From assembly GCF_002093625.1 (NCBI RefSeq), contig NZ_MRWD01000008.1:41357-105356 (forward strand): 64,000 bases of DNA, read 5' to 3'. Shown here piece after piece: positions 39,448 through 48,394 of this stretch (positions are counted from its first letter, which is position 1; every line of letters starts with the position of its first letter). A program made the translations under genes and the position numbers. The stretch comes from Rouxiella silvae. GTDB lineage: Bacteria > Pseudomonadota > Gammaproteobacteria > Enterobacterales > Enterobacteriaceae. The notes below the pieces were generated by a model. The model did no database searches, was not told where the DNA came from, and saw nothing but the letters and a program-made list of their open reading frames with translations.

Positions 39448-40533
39448 TTAATGCTGCCTTTCTTGACGCCATTGACGCGGGCTCACGGCAAACCAGCGGC
39501 GAAATGCGCGTGAAAATGCGCTAACTTCAGAATACCCCAGCAGCAGTGCCATCTCGGAGATAGGTAACTGTTGCTGCTGTAAATAATGTGTCGCCAACTC
39601 GCAGCGCACTTTGTCCACCAGCACGGTAAAAGTCAGGTTTTGCTCGCGCAGCCTGCGCTGTAAAGAACTTGGTGACATCCCCATTTTGTCGGCGACGTCG
39701 TCAAGAACAGGTTCACCCAGCGTAAGCGTCTGCCTGACCTGCGAGCGTGCACGATCCACGACCGACTGCTGCGAAATATTATCAACGTTTAAACGACGGA
39801 TAGCGTCCTGCATCACCAGCAGCAGCGTTTGATCCTGCTCAGGCATCGACCGCTGAAGACTGCTTTTGCCAATCAGCAGCGAGTTGTAAGGTTGATCAAA
39901 GTAGACCGGTGCGTCAAACACCTTACAGTGCTCGTGCCAATGCTCCGGACGCGGATGCTCAAAATGCACCTCTCGCGGCGCCCAATTTTTACCTAAACCA
40001 TGACGCAGCAGGTTTAGGATCATCCCCAGTGTCAGCTCGGCATCCTGACGCTTACTTAGAATGCCACCGTGGCGAACCTGATAGTCAAAGCGGTAATATT
40101 CACCTTTGTCCACCAAACGGGTCAGAGTGTTATGCTGATGAAAAGGAAAGGCATTAACGACATTTTGCAACGCAGCCTCTGCCGAAGATGAACAGAGACC
40201 GATGTAGCCTATTAGGCCTAATGACTGTGGTTTGAACTGCTTGCCGTAATGCAAACCGAAGTTATCACAACCCGACTGTCTCGCCGCTTCTTCAAGTACC
40301 TGACAGTAGTTGGTCAGGCCCAGACTTAACGTAGGCCGTTGTAAAAGCTCGGGATCGATATGGCAGATCCCCAACACACGATCGACATCAGCGCCTTTGC
40401 TGATAATGAAATCACTCAGCCCGCTGGCCGCAGCGGCCAGTACTCCCCGATTGCTATTCCTATCAGCATCAGTCTGGCCAAACATCATCGATTGCCGTAA
40501 TACGTCTGTCTGCATTGAGGCTTCCATTTTCAT
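39448..40533 (-). CDS. AraC-family regulator with arabinose-binding-like N-terminal domain
   Basis: This 361-residue regulator has an N-terminal Arabinose_bd-type domain (about 35-220) and a C-terminal double helix-turn-helix (about 255-355) with LDDVADKMGMSPSSLQRRLREQ and MALLLGYSEVSAFSRAFRRWF. This architecture is shared by OruR/ArgR-like regulators of amino acid and amine catabolism. It lies next to the kinase, phospho-lyase and permease genes and is the best candidate controller of them. Met7 (after GGAAG) is an alternative start. Confidence 0.88.
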   Translation of the reverse strand: MKMEASMQTDVLRQSMMFGQTDADRNSNRGVLAAAASGLSDFIISKGADVDRVLGICHIDPELLQRPTLSLGLTNYCQVLEEAARQSGCDNFGLHYGKQFKPQSLGLIGYIGLCSSSAEAALQNVVNAFPFHQHNTLTRLVDKGEYYRFDYQVRHGGILSKRQDAELTLGMILNLLRHGLGKNWAPREVHFEHPRPEHWHEHCKVFDAPVYFDQPYNSLLIGKSSLQRSMPEQDQTLLLVMQDAIRRLNVDNISQQSVVDRARSQVRQTLTLGEPVLDDVADKMGMSPSSLQRRLREQNLTFTVLVDKVRCELATHYLQQQQLPISEMALLLGYSEVSAFSRAFRRWFAVSPRQWRQERQH

Positions 40534-40692
40534 TTGATAAGTCTGCTTAATCGCAGCAGGTGATCTTTCATCTATCCTGCAATTTCCATACCAGTATCTA
40601 TACAGTTAAGGAAAAAAGAGAAGACTATCAATCGATTGGCTTAAAGGAAGTCAGATAAGACAGCAGAAATGGGCTTACACACGCATCAAGTT

Positions 40693-40725
40693 AAAGAAAC
40701 ACTGCACGTAAACCGTGCAGTGTGG
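40693..40725 (-). terminator. Terminator after the APH-fold kinase gene
   Basis: ACACTGCACG and CGTGCAGTGT pair over a 5-base loop, then TTTCTTTAAC on the minus strand. Confidence 0.85.
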
Positions 40726-40734
40726 TCGGAATCG

Positions 40735-41745
40735 CTAGCTTACTGACAGTGAACACTCTTGGGTTTCGAGATAGGTCTGACACAGTTTCACACTGTCGGT
40801 GACCCATTCTCCCCCAAGGCTGACAGCCATTTCAGTGGTCGCGTGCGATCCCACCCAGGCCAGCAGTTGAATACGACGTTGGATAATCATCGTTGGGATC
40901 ACCGCTAAATCCTCTTCACTTAGCGGACAAACGCGTTGATAACCTGCCAGCCAGTGCTCGACCCACTCCTGCGCCCGCGGATGATGTTCTACGAAACTTA
41001 TCGCTGCGGCCGCATCATGCATGTACCAGCCCATCCCACAGTCGTCAAAGTCGATCACCCGTGTTTCACCTTTGTGCAATAGCAGATTAGTCAGGCGAAG
41101 ATCCGCATGGATCAGCCCATAGCGCCGGGTGCTTTTGCCGTAGCGCTCTAAAATACGGCTGACTCGACTCAGCGTTTGTTCGACAATCGATCTGTCTTGC
41201 GGCTGCAAACCCGGTGCATCCTGCCATCTTCCCCAATGCCCCTGCGCGCCAATCATCGTTTGGTGGTCCCAGACTATGCGCGCAAAACCGGCGGGTTTTT
41301 GCCAGCGCCGACTGTGTTGATGCAGATGGGCCGTTACTTCACCCAACTGTGCAAACGCGCGTGGGTCCACCTCGGTGGTCGGCATTTCTCCCTCAATCCA
41401 TTTAAAAAGCACTACGTGGCGGCTTTCATGAGCATTCAACGCTAGCGTTTGCACTCGCTCTCCGTTTAGCGTAACCAGCGCTTCCGGCACCTGAATACCG
41501 GTTTCTCTTAAGCTGTCGAGCCAGGTCAGTTCGCTCTCAATTTCATGGTGTTGATGATAATCGTCGCGATGTACGCGCAGCGCTAGGCGATTTCCATCGG
41601 CCTGACGCACTAGGAAAGTGGCATTTTCGGAACGGCAGATGAGGGACAGTTCTCCCTGCAACCTGTCGGAATAGTTTTTCAGCGCCAGTTCAGCGAGCTG
41701 GTGCAGGCTAGCGTTGTCCAGGGTATCAGACTGTTTGGCATTCAT
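40735..41745 (-). CDS. APH-fold small-molecule kinase, probable amino-alcohol/hydroxylysine kinase type
   Basis: This cytoplasmic phosphotransferase of about 336 residues begins MNAKQSDTLDNASL (ATG at 41745 with GGAG 8 bases upstream; the 63-codon longer frame crosses the promoter). The catalytic loop is HADLRLTN (His213, Asp215, Asn220) and the metal-binding segment is IDFDDCG (Asp232). This is the aminoglycoside/choline/hydroxylysine kinase fold. It is divergent from a phospho-lyase-type PLP enzyme and an ethanolamine-type permease. The expected reaction is ATP-dependent phosphorylation of an amino alcohol such as ethanolamine or 1-amino-2-propanol (inference from context). Confidence 0.82.
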   Translation of the reverse strand: MNAKQSDTLDNASLHQLAELALKNYSDRLQGELSLICRSENATFLVRQADGNRLALRVHRDDYHQHHEIESELTWLDSLRETGIQVPEALVTLNGERVQTLALNAHESRHVVLFKWIEGEMPTTEVDPRAFAQLGEVTAHLHQHSRRWQKPAGFARIVWDHQTMIGAQGHWGRWQDAPGLQPQDRSIVEQTLSRVSRILERYGKSTRRYGLIHADLRLTNLLLHKGETRVIDFDDCGMGWYMHDAAAAISFVEHHPRAQEWVEHWLAGYQRVCPLSEEDLAVIPTMIIQRRIQLLAWVGSHATTEMAVSLGGEWVTDSVKLCQTYLETQECSLSVS

Positions 41746-41812
41746 CAGGGTCACTCCAGGCAAGGGGATAAGGGCTTGTGCTATCAGAATGAAAGCACCG
41801 ACTTTTCTGTGC

Positions 41813-41972
41813 TTGACTGAGGAGGACCCATTGTTGACTTCAGACAGTGAAAACGTCGCTAAGCAGGTCAACTTGACTTCGGCGTGCAGGGTTGAGCGCT
41901 CTAGGGTCAAGTTTTGTGGCGTTGTGGGGTGCATTATCGAGACAACTTCACTTGCCGGATGGCGTGAGTCAA
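41813..41972. promoter_or_regulatory. Cluster of TTGAC/GTCAA half-sites in the divergent promoter region
   Basis: TTGACT occurs at 41813, 41834 and 41873, GTCAA at 41867, 41906 and 41968, and a near-match TTGAGC at 41892. GTCAA-C-TTGAC at 41867-41877 is a perfect 11-bp dyad. They fill the 269-bp space between the kinase and phospho-lyase genes. They may be binding sites of the AraC-type regulator; some may double as -35 elements. Confidence 0.4.
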
Positions 41973-42014
41973 CCGGAAAAAAATCGGGATCTACCCGTCA
42001 GGAGATAATCTATA

Positions 42015-43328
42015 ATGTTGAAAACCAATGCTTTTGATGCCGCCGCTAGCGAGAATGTATCCCAGTCAGCACGTGAGATGATTGAACGCCGTCGTCGCCT
42101 ACTCGGTCCTGCTTATCAGCTGTTTTACAAGAATCCAGTGCATCTGGTGCGGGGAGAAGGCGTATGGGTTTTTGACGCCGCAGGCAAAAAGTATCTTGAC
42201 GTCTACAACAACGTGCCTTCAGTGGGCCACTGCCATCCCTACGTGCTGGAAGCGCTTATCCGCCAAGCTTCAACGCTGAACACCCATACGCGTTATCTTC
42301 ACGACAATGTACTGAATTTCGCCGAAAAACTGGTATCAACCATGCCACCGGAGTTGAGTCAGGTGATGTTCACCTGTACTGGCAGCGAGGCAAACGATCT
42401 GGCGCTGCGCATTGCAGAAGATTTCACCGGCGGAACTGGCGTTATCATCACTGAATTCAGCTACCACGGCATGACCAAAGCGATTGCTGGGCTTTCGGCT
42501 TCAATGGGGCCTTACGTCAAAGTCAACGGCGATGCTCGCGTTATTCCGGCTCCTGTACATAACCCTGCTAATCCTGCGGCAGTAGGCAAAAAATTTGCCG
42601 CTGACGTACGCGCAGCACTGGCCGACATGCGCCGCCACGGCATTAAGCCTGCCGCACTGATGATTGACACTTTCTTTACCAGCGATGGCGGATTCTTTGA
42701 CCCCGCCGGTTTCCTAAAAGAAGCGATCGATGAAATTCACAAGGCCGGGGCGCTGTATATCGCCGACGAAGTTCAGCCGGGATATGGCCGCTCGGGTGAG
42801 CACATGTGGGGCTTCCAGCGTCATGGCGTACTGCCGGACATCGTCAGTCTTGGCAAGCCCATGGGCAACGGTCACCCGATGGCCGGTATCACCATTAAGC
42901 CGCATATTCTCGAACGTTTCGGCAATGAATCGAGCTATTTCAATACTTTTGGCGGTAATACTGTGTCTTCGGCGGTCGGTTTGGCGGTGCTGGAAGTTAT
43001 TGAACAGGAAGCGCTTATTCCAAGTGTGGGCCGTGCAGGTAAAGCAATTCTTGACGGTATCAGTGAGTTGTCGACCCGTTTCCCGGCTATCGGTAGCGTG
43101 CGTGGTGCAGGTTTGTTTGTTAGCGTAGATTTCACCACTGCCGAGGGTGAACCGGACTCGGCAACGGCATTGGCCGTCGTTAACGCCCTGCGCGACGAGG
43201 GGGTGCTGATTGGCGCATCCGGCCCGCACGCCAACATCCTAAAAATCCGCCCTCCGTTGGTATTTACCGCCGAGCACAGCCAAATTCTGGTCGAAAGTTT
43301 GGAAAAAGTGCTCAGTAAGATGTTCTAA
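42015..43328 (+). CDS. Class III PLP enzyme, phosphoethanolamine phospho-lyase (AGXT2L/ETNPPL) type
   Basis: The 437 residues have the class III aminotransferase fold: TGSEANDLALR for PLP phosphate, ADEVQPGYGRSG with Asp251, and the PLP lysine Lys281 in SLGKPMGNGHP. Blocks LDVYNNVPSVGHCHP, NTHTRYLHDN and SGPHANILKIRPPLVFT match the human phosphoethanolamine and phosphohydroxylysine phospho-lyases better than ordinary aminotransferases, as far as I recall those sequences. The predicted reaction is elimination of phosphate and ammonia from a phosphorylated amino alcohol to give an aldehyde. A transaminase role remains possible. AGGAG precedes the ATG. The permease follows 115 bases later. Confidence 0.82.
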   Translation: MLKTNAFDAAASENVSQSAREMIERRRRLLGPAYQLFYKNPVHLVRGEGVWVFDAAGKKYLDVYNNVPSVGHCHPYVLEALIRQASTLNTHTRYLHDNVLNFAEKLVSTMPPELSQVMFTCTGSEANDLALRIAEDFTGGTGVIITEFSYHGMTKAIAGLSASMGPYVKVNGDARVIPAPVHNPANPAAVGKKFAADVRAALADMRRHGIKPAALMIDTFFTSDGGFFDPAGFLKEAIDEIHKAGALYIADEVQPGYGRSGEHMWGFQRHGVLPDIVSLGKPMGNGHPMAGITIKPHILERFGNESSYFNTFGGNTVSSAVGLAVLEVIEQEALIPSVGRAGKAILDGISELSTRFPAIGSVRGAGLFVSVDFTTAEGEPDSATALAVVNALRDEGVLIGASGPHANILKIRPPLVFTAEHSQILVESLEKVLSKMF

Positions 43329-43395
43329 AAAAATCACAAAGCAGTAATAAGTGAATTTCACGGCACCGCGTTGATAGTGATGCGGGCCGTTTTCA

Positions 43396-43411
43396 CCGCC
43401 AGATCTGGCGG
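43396..43411. repeat. 16-bp perfect palindrome before the permease gene
   Basis: CCGCCAGATCTGGCGG lies between the phospho-lyase and permease genes. No T-run follows, so it is more likely an mRNA stem or operator than a terminator. Confidence 0.5.
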
Positions 43412-43443
43412 GGGTGCTGTTCATTAATCCTCAGGAGTACAAC

Positions 43444-44808
43444 ATGACAACACAGCTTAAACCGACGCTGGGCACTCTGCACCTTTGGGCCATTGCCGTG
43501 GGACTGGTTATTTCTGGTGAATATTTTGGCTGGAGCTACGGTTGGGGGGTCGCCGGAACGCTAGGCTTTTTGGTGACTACGCTGATGGTTGCCACCATGT
43601 ACACTTGTTTTATCTTTAGTTTTACAGAGTTAACCACCGCAATTCCACACGCCGGTGGCCCATTCGCCTATAGCCGTCGCGCTTTTGGTGAAACCGGCGG
43701 ATTGATAGCCGGCATGGCAACACTGATTGAATTTGTGTTTGCCCCACCGGCAATTGCCTTGGCAATTGGTGCCTACCTCAACGTACAGTTTCCAGACCTG
43801 AATCCCAAGGTGGCCGCGCTTGGTGCTTATATCATCTTTATGGCGATGAATATTTTAGGGGTTAAGCTCGCCGCAATGTTTGAACTGGTGGTGACCGTGT
43901 TGGCAGTGCTTGAACTGTTAGTTTTTATGGGCGTAGTCGCGCCGGGCTTCAGCTTTAGCAACTTCGTACTCAACGGTTGGTCCGGCGGCGAACATTTCGG
44001 CCTGCCGGCTGTATCCGGTATTTTTGCTGCTATCCCCTTTGCTATCTGGTTTTTCCTGGCGATTGAAGGCGCTGCCATGGCCGCGGAAGAAGCCAAAGAC
44101 CCAAAGCGTACTATTCCTAAAGCCTATGTCAGCGGTATTTTGACACTGGTCGTACTGGCCATTGGCGTGATGATTATGGCTGGGGGCGCTGGGGACTGGA
44201 GCAAGCTTGCCAACATCAACGATCCCCTGCCACAGGCGATGAAAATGGTGGTAGGTGAACACTCTAACTGGATGCACATGCTGGTCTGGATTGGGCTGTT
44301 TGGCCTGGTTGCCAGCTTCCACGGCATTATTTTAGGCTATTCACGCCAGTTTTTTGCCCTTGCCCGCGCGGGGTATCTGCCTGAAGGACTGGCGAAACTT
44401 TCCCGTTTCCAAACGCCGCACCGTGCGATTATTCTTGGCGGTGTGATTGGTATCGCCGCTATATTCAGCGACGGCGTGGTCAATCTGCAGGGCATGTCAC
44501 TGACGGCGGCAATGATAACGATGGCGGTATTCGGTGCTATCGTGATGTACATCATGAGCATGCTTAGCCTGTTCAGACTGCGCAAAACTGCGCCGGAGAT
44601 GGCACGCAGTTTCCGGGCACCGGGTTATCCCGTCGTACCCGCTATCGCTCTGATTCTGGCGGTCGTCTGCCTGGTTGCCATGGTGTGGTTCAATTTAGAA
44701 ATTGCCGGTATTTTTGTGGCGTTTATGCTGGTCGCCTATCTCTACTTTGCAGCAACCAAAGCACAGCGCGATGCCGCCGCACCGGACGCCATGCTTTCGG
44801 GAGAGTAA
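43444..44808 (+). CDS. APC-family permease, ethanolamine permease type
   Basis: This inner-membrane protein of about 454 residues and twelve spans starts MTTQLKPTLGTLHLWAIAVG (ATG after AGGAG; ten codons upstream are rejected). The segment SGEYFGWSYGWGVAGTLGF and AIEGAAMAAEEAKDPKRTIPKAY are typical of the ethanolamine permease subgroup of the APC superfamily. In context it should import the amino alcohol or amine used by the kinase and phospho-lyase. A strong terminator follows. Confidence 0.85.
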   Translation: MTTQLKPTLGTLHLWAIAVGLVISGEYFGWSYGWGVAGTLGFLVTTLMVATMYTCFIFSFTELTTAIPHAGGPFAYSRRAFGETGGLIAGMATLIEFVFAPPAIALAIGAYLNVQFPDLNPKVAALGAYIIFMAMNILGVKLAAMFELVVTVLAVLELLVFMGVVAPGFSFSNFVLNGWSGGEHFGLPAVSGIFAAIPFAIWFFLAIEGAAMAAEEAKDPKRTIPKAYVSGILTLVVLAIGVMIMAGGAGDWSKLANINDPLPQAMKMVVGEHSNWMHMLVWIGLFGLVASFHGIILGYSRQFFALARAGYLPEGLAKLSRFQTPHRAIILGGVIGIAAIFSDGVVNLQGMSLTAAMITMAVFGAIVMYIMSMLSLFRLRKTAPEMARSFRAPGYPVVPAIALILAVVCLVAMVWFNLEIAGIFVAFMLVAYLYFAATKAQRDAAAPDAMLSGE

Positions 44809-44841
44809 GGAGGATGGCCTTGTATAGTCGTTAATCTTTTG

Positions 44842-44876
44842 AAGATGGCCTGCAAACTATGCAGGCCATCTTTTTC
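44842..44876 (+). terminator. Terminator after the permease gene
   Basis: AAGATGGCCTGCA and TGCAGGCCATCTT form a 13-bp stem with a 5-base loop, followed by TTTTC. Confidence 0.93.
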
Positions 44877-44890
44877 ATTCTTTCAGACAT

Positions 44891-45811
44891 TTACAATGAA
44901 AAGCGGTCCTGCGGCCACAGCCACGCAGCGCCGCGTACGCCGCTAGAGTCACCGTGAACGGCCTTGAGAACCGGTGTTTCGCACTCGCCGCCAAACACCC
45001 ATTGCCGGATGAGCAGAGGCAAGGTGCTATAGAGCCTGTCGACATTGCTCATTCCACCGCCGAGCACGACGACGTCGGGATCAAGAATGTTAATAATGTT
45101 GGCCAACGCCTTCGCCAGTCGACGCTCATAGCGGCCAAGGGCGAGCTCCGCAACGGGGTCTTCTTGTGCGACCAGCTTGATAATTTCGGCTCCCGTCAGG
45201 CGCTGCCCGGACAGGCGGAAGTAATCTTCGGCGAAACCAGTGCCCGATACAAAAGTCTCGATGCATCCCGATTTACCGCAGTAGCACGGCACTTCCTGCT
45301 GGAAGCGGAACTCGTCTTCGTCCAGCCAAGGTAGCGGATTGTGTCCCCATTCACCGGCAATACCGTTGCCACCCGCATGCGCCGCGCCGTCAAGCGCAAC
45401 GCCGGAGCCACAGCCGGTGCCGATAATCACCGCAAAGACCGTTTTTTTGCCCGCACCTGCGCCGTCGGTGGCCTCAGAAACAGCCAGGCAGTTAGCGTCA
45501 TTGGCGATGCGCACCTCACGTCCTAGCAACAGTGAGAGGTCCTCGTCCAGCGATTGTCCGTTTAACCATACTGAATTGGCATTTTTGACTTTTCCCGTGA
45601 AGGGCGAAAGCGTACCGGGAATGCCCAGCCCAACGCTGCCGTGATGCCCAGTGGCCTGCTCGGCGTCGTCAACGAGTCCTTTAATCGCTTTCAGCGTGCG
45701 CTCATAGTCATTGCGTGGCGTGTCCACGCGCTTGCGAAACAGCTCATGACCTTCATCAGACAGCGCGATCACTTCAATTTTAGTGCCACCGAGATCGATA
45801 CCAATACGCAC
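44891..45811 (-). CDS. mak: Fructokinase Mak (ROK family)
   Basis: Mak phosphorylates fructose (and mannose) with ATP in the cytoplasm. The 306 residues follow E. coli Mak (302) throughout: [57 protein letters not shown] and the ROK zinc cluster [12 protein letters not shown]. It is divergent from rdgC as in E. coli, but the usual araJ-sbcCD neighbours are separated from it here by the accessory block at 37,026-44,808. Confidence 0.95.
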   Translation of the reverse strand: MRIGIDLGGTKIEVIALSDEGHELFRKRVDTPRNDYERTLKAIKGLVDDAEQATGHHGSVGLGIPGTLSPFTGKVKNANSVWLNGQSLDEDLSLLLGREVRIANDANCLAVSEATDGAGAGKKTVFAVIIGTGCGSGVALDGAAHAGGNGIAGEWGHNPLPWLDEDEFRFQQEVPCYCGKSGCIETFVSGTGFAEDYFRLSGQRLTGAEIIKLVAQEDPVAELALGRYERRLAKALANIINILDPDVVVLGGGMSNVDRLYSTLPLLIRQWVFGGECETPVLKAVHGDSSGVRGAAWLWPQDRFSL

Positions 45812-46009
45812 AAGATTTCTCCATTGCCGGTTATTTTTATTCCTTAAGTCTATAACAATATTGACTGAATGAAGGGTTAAGCGCTCCTAAAAGGCTTCCT
45901 GCATACAAGCTCATTTTTCTTAAGGACTGATGACGCTCAATTGGTTATCATGCCGCCCTGCTTACCATTTATTTGCACGCTACGAGCGTGACGAGACAGG
46001 GATAACATC

Positions 46010-46924
46010 ATGTTATGGTTTAAAAATTTATTGGTCTACCGCTTAAGCCGTGAAATCTCACTGTCTGCTGACGAGATGGAAAAACAGCTGAGCGCCTTCA
46101 CTTTTACACCCTGCGGCAGCCAAGATATGGCGAAAACAGGCTGGGTATCCCCGTTGGGCTCACAGGGAGGCGATGCCTTAACCCACGCCAGCGGCGGTCA
46201 AATTCTTATTTGTGCGCGTACTGAAGCTAAAATCCTGCCCTCTTCGGTGGTCAAGCAAGAGCTGAATACCAAGATCGACCAAATTGAAGGCGAACAACAC
46301 CGTAAGCTTAAAAAGACTGAAAAAGACTCGCTGAAAGACGAAGTGCTGCACACGCTGATGCCGCGCGCCTTTAGCCGTTTTAGCCAAACCTTAATGTGGA
46401 TTGACACCGTCAACGGCCTGATTATGGTTGACGCCGGCAGTGCCAAAAAAGCCGAAGACATGCTGGCGCTGCTGCGTAAAAGCCTGGGTTCGCTGCCGGT
46501 CGTGCCGTTAACCATGGAAAGCCCTATCGAACTGACGCTGACCGAGTGGGTTCGCTCCGGTGAGACGCCTGCCGGTTTTGCGTTGCAGGACGAGGCCGAG
46601 CTGAAAGCAATTCTGGAAGAAGGCGGCGTGATCCGCTGCAAGAAGCAGGCGCTGGTCAGTGACGAAATTGCTAATCATATTGAAAACGGCAAGCTGGTCA
46701 CCAAGCTGGCGGTTGACTGGCAAGAGCGAGTTCAAGTGGTATTGGCTGACGACGCCAGCATCAAGCGTCTAAAATTTGCCGATATTATTCGCGAACAGAA
46801 CGACGATATCGACAGAGATGATTTCGCAGCACGTTTCGATGCCGACTTTATCTTGATGACCGGCGAACTGGCAGCCTTAATCAAGAACCTGATTGAAGCT
46901 CTGGGCGGCGAAGCACAGCGTTAG
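46010..46924 (+). CDS. rdgC: Recombination-associated protein RdgC
   Basis: RdgC is a ring-shaped DNA-binding protein of the nucleoid that limits RecA activity. The 304 residues (E. coli 303) start [18 protein letters not shown], with [11 protein letters not shown] and [15 protein letters not shown] conserved. The leader contains a small hairpin CACGCT-ACG-AGCGTG at 45976-45990. A 12-bp stem follows the stop. Confidence 0.97.
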   Translation: MLWFKNLLVYRLSREISLSADEMEKQLSAFTFTPCGSQDMAKTGWVSPLGSQGGDALTHASGGQILICARTEAKILPSSVVKQELNTKIDQIEGEQHRKLKKTEKDSLKDEVLHTLMPRAFSRFSQTLMWIDTVNGLIMVDAGSAKKAEDMLALLRKSLGSLPVVPLTMESPIELTLTEWVRSGETPAGFALQDEAELKAILEEGGVIRCKKQALVSDEIANHIENGKLVTKLAVDWQERVQVVLADDASIKRLKFADIIREQNDDIDRDDFAARFDADFILMTGELAALIKNLIEALGGEAQR

Positions 46925-46948
46925 TCGTAGATTTAAGCGTCTAACGAG

Positions 46949-46988
46949 ATGAGTTGCGCGGGTAACGTAGCGCGCAACTCATTTAAAA
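46949..46988 (+). terminator. Terminator-like hairpin after rdgC
   Basis: ATGAGTTGCGCG and CGCGCAACTCAT form a 12-bp stem with a 10-base loop, then TTTAAAA. The tail is weak. Confidence 0.7.
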
Positions 46989-47019
46989 CCAGGCAAACTT
47001 CGCCCAGAGGGAAAACCTA

Positions 47020-47310
47020 TTACTTGGACAAGTACTTACAGAGATAAGAGCTGGTCTCAGGAACTTGCAGGTTAAACTCGCTGTTACCCGGCACGTAGAA
47101 GGTCTCACCCACCGTAAAGGTCTGCCAGCCTTCAGAACCTGGCAGCAGAACAATCAAGGTGCCGCTAACAACGGTCATTTCTTCTGGTTTAGCGGTGCCG
47201 AAGGTGTACTCGCCTTTTACCATTACGCCAACGCTAAGTGCGCCGAGGCTGTCGCTGTCGAAACCAATCGACTTCACTTTCCCTTCGAAATACTCATTAT
47301 TTTTCAACAT
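47020..47310 (-). CDS. ppnP: Pyrimidine/purine nucleoside phosphorylase PpnP
   Basis: This small cupin-like enzyme (formerly YaiE, DUF1255) splits many nucleosides with phosphate. The 96 residues start [17 protein letters not shown], with [17 protein letters not shown] and [22 protein letters not shown], collinear with E. coli PpnP (94). It follows rdgC in convergent orientation as in E. coli. The accessory LysR gene begins on the other side. Confidence 0.96.
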   Translation of the reverse strand: MLKNNEYFEGKVKSIGFDSDSLGALSVGVMVKGEYTFGTAKPEEMTVVSGTLIVLLPGSEGWQTFTVGETFYVPGNSEFNLQVPETSSYLCKYLSK

Positions 47311-47500
47311 ATAGATTGGCCCTTAGCGATAAATATTCACATTTCAAGAATCATCATAGTAGGGTCAGAAGCTGGCATCTGTCACTGATTTTTATTGTCG
47401 AGTTAGCGTCTGTCGAGGTATCCCGCAAAGCCGTTATCCGTTGATTGATTTTAAGGTCATCAGATGCGATCCTGAAAAATTCCACTATGCAGGTTTGCTC

Positions 47501-48394
47501 ATGCCGTTACCGCCGGATATTCACCGCCTACTGCCTGCTTTTCTGAGTGCGGCGCAAAATGATAATTTTTCAGCGGCCGCTCGCAAACTCGGCGTAACCC
47601 CTGCCGCCATCAGTAAGAATATTCGTGTACTCGAAGAGAAACTGTCGCTGCGGCTGTTTGCCCGCAACACCCATAGCGTGGTGCTGACCGATGAGGGAAA
47701 AGCCCTGCTTCAGGAGGTTGAGCCACTGTGGCGTGCGCTCTCATCAACGCTTGAAAATGCTGCCTCCTCAAATCGCCAGCCCTCGGGCAGTGTCAGAGTC
47801 AGCGCTATTCCCGGTTTTGCGCAGCAGCAGCTAATACCCCTCCTGCCGAACTTTTTGGCGCAGTATCCTGAACTAAATCTCGACTTGGCGCTTGATGCCC
47901 GAGTGGTCAATCTGGTCGCTGAAGGTTTTGACGTCGGCATTGGCAATCGCGTTGACCCCGACAGCCGTCTGATTGCCCGTCAACTGAGGCCCATGCGCAC
48001 GATGTATGCCGCCTCCGCCGACTATTTGTCCCAACATCCGCCGCTTAACACGCCGCAGGATTTAGTGCACCACTCCTGTCTTTTACACCGTAATGCTTCG
48101 ACTAATCAGATAATTAAGTGGGATTTAGCAGATAGTGTTCCACAGGGTGAACTCAGCGGGCGCGTGGTTTCTACGCGGCCAGAATCATTGATAAGCTCGG
48201 CGATAAACGGCTTGGGCGTGGTGGGGGTTGCTGGTTGGTATATTGAGCCACATTTAAAAAGCGGGGCGCTGGTGCCGGTTCTAGAGGACTTTTGGACGGC
48301 GGGCGTACCACTCTGGCTGTATTACAGCAGCGCGGATTTACCCCCCAGAGTCAGAGTCTGGGTGGATTTCATTCTTGAGCACTTTCAACCGTAA
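47501..48394 (+). CDS. LysR-family transcriptional regulator
   Basis: The 297 residues from the ATG at 47501 begin MPLPPDIHRLLPAFLSAAQND, with the LysR winged helix at about 5-62 (NFSAAARKLGVTPAAISKNIRVLEEKL). An effector domain of the periplasmic-binding type runs to the end (VAEGFDVGIGNRVDPDSRLIARQLRPMR). A TTG twenty codons upstream is the alternative start. The target is unknown: neighbours are ppnP (divergent) and aroM, whose stop codon directly abuts this one with no base between. Confidence 0.88.
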   Translation: MPLPPDIHRLLPAFLSAAQNDNFSAAARKLGVTPAAISKNIRVLEEKLSLRLFARNTHSVVLTDEGKALLQEVEPLWRALSSTLENAASSNRQPSGSVRVSAIPGFAQQQLIPLLPNFLAQYPELNLDLALDARVVNLVAEGFDVGIGNRVDPDSRLIARQLRPMRTMYAASADYLSQHPPLNTPQDLVHHSCLLHRNASTNQIIKWDLADSVPQGELSGRVVSTRPESLISSAINGLGVVGVAGWYIEPHLKSGALVPVLEDFWTAGVPLWLYYSSADLPPRVRVWVDFILEHFQP

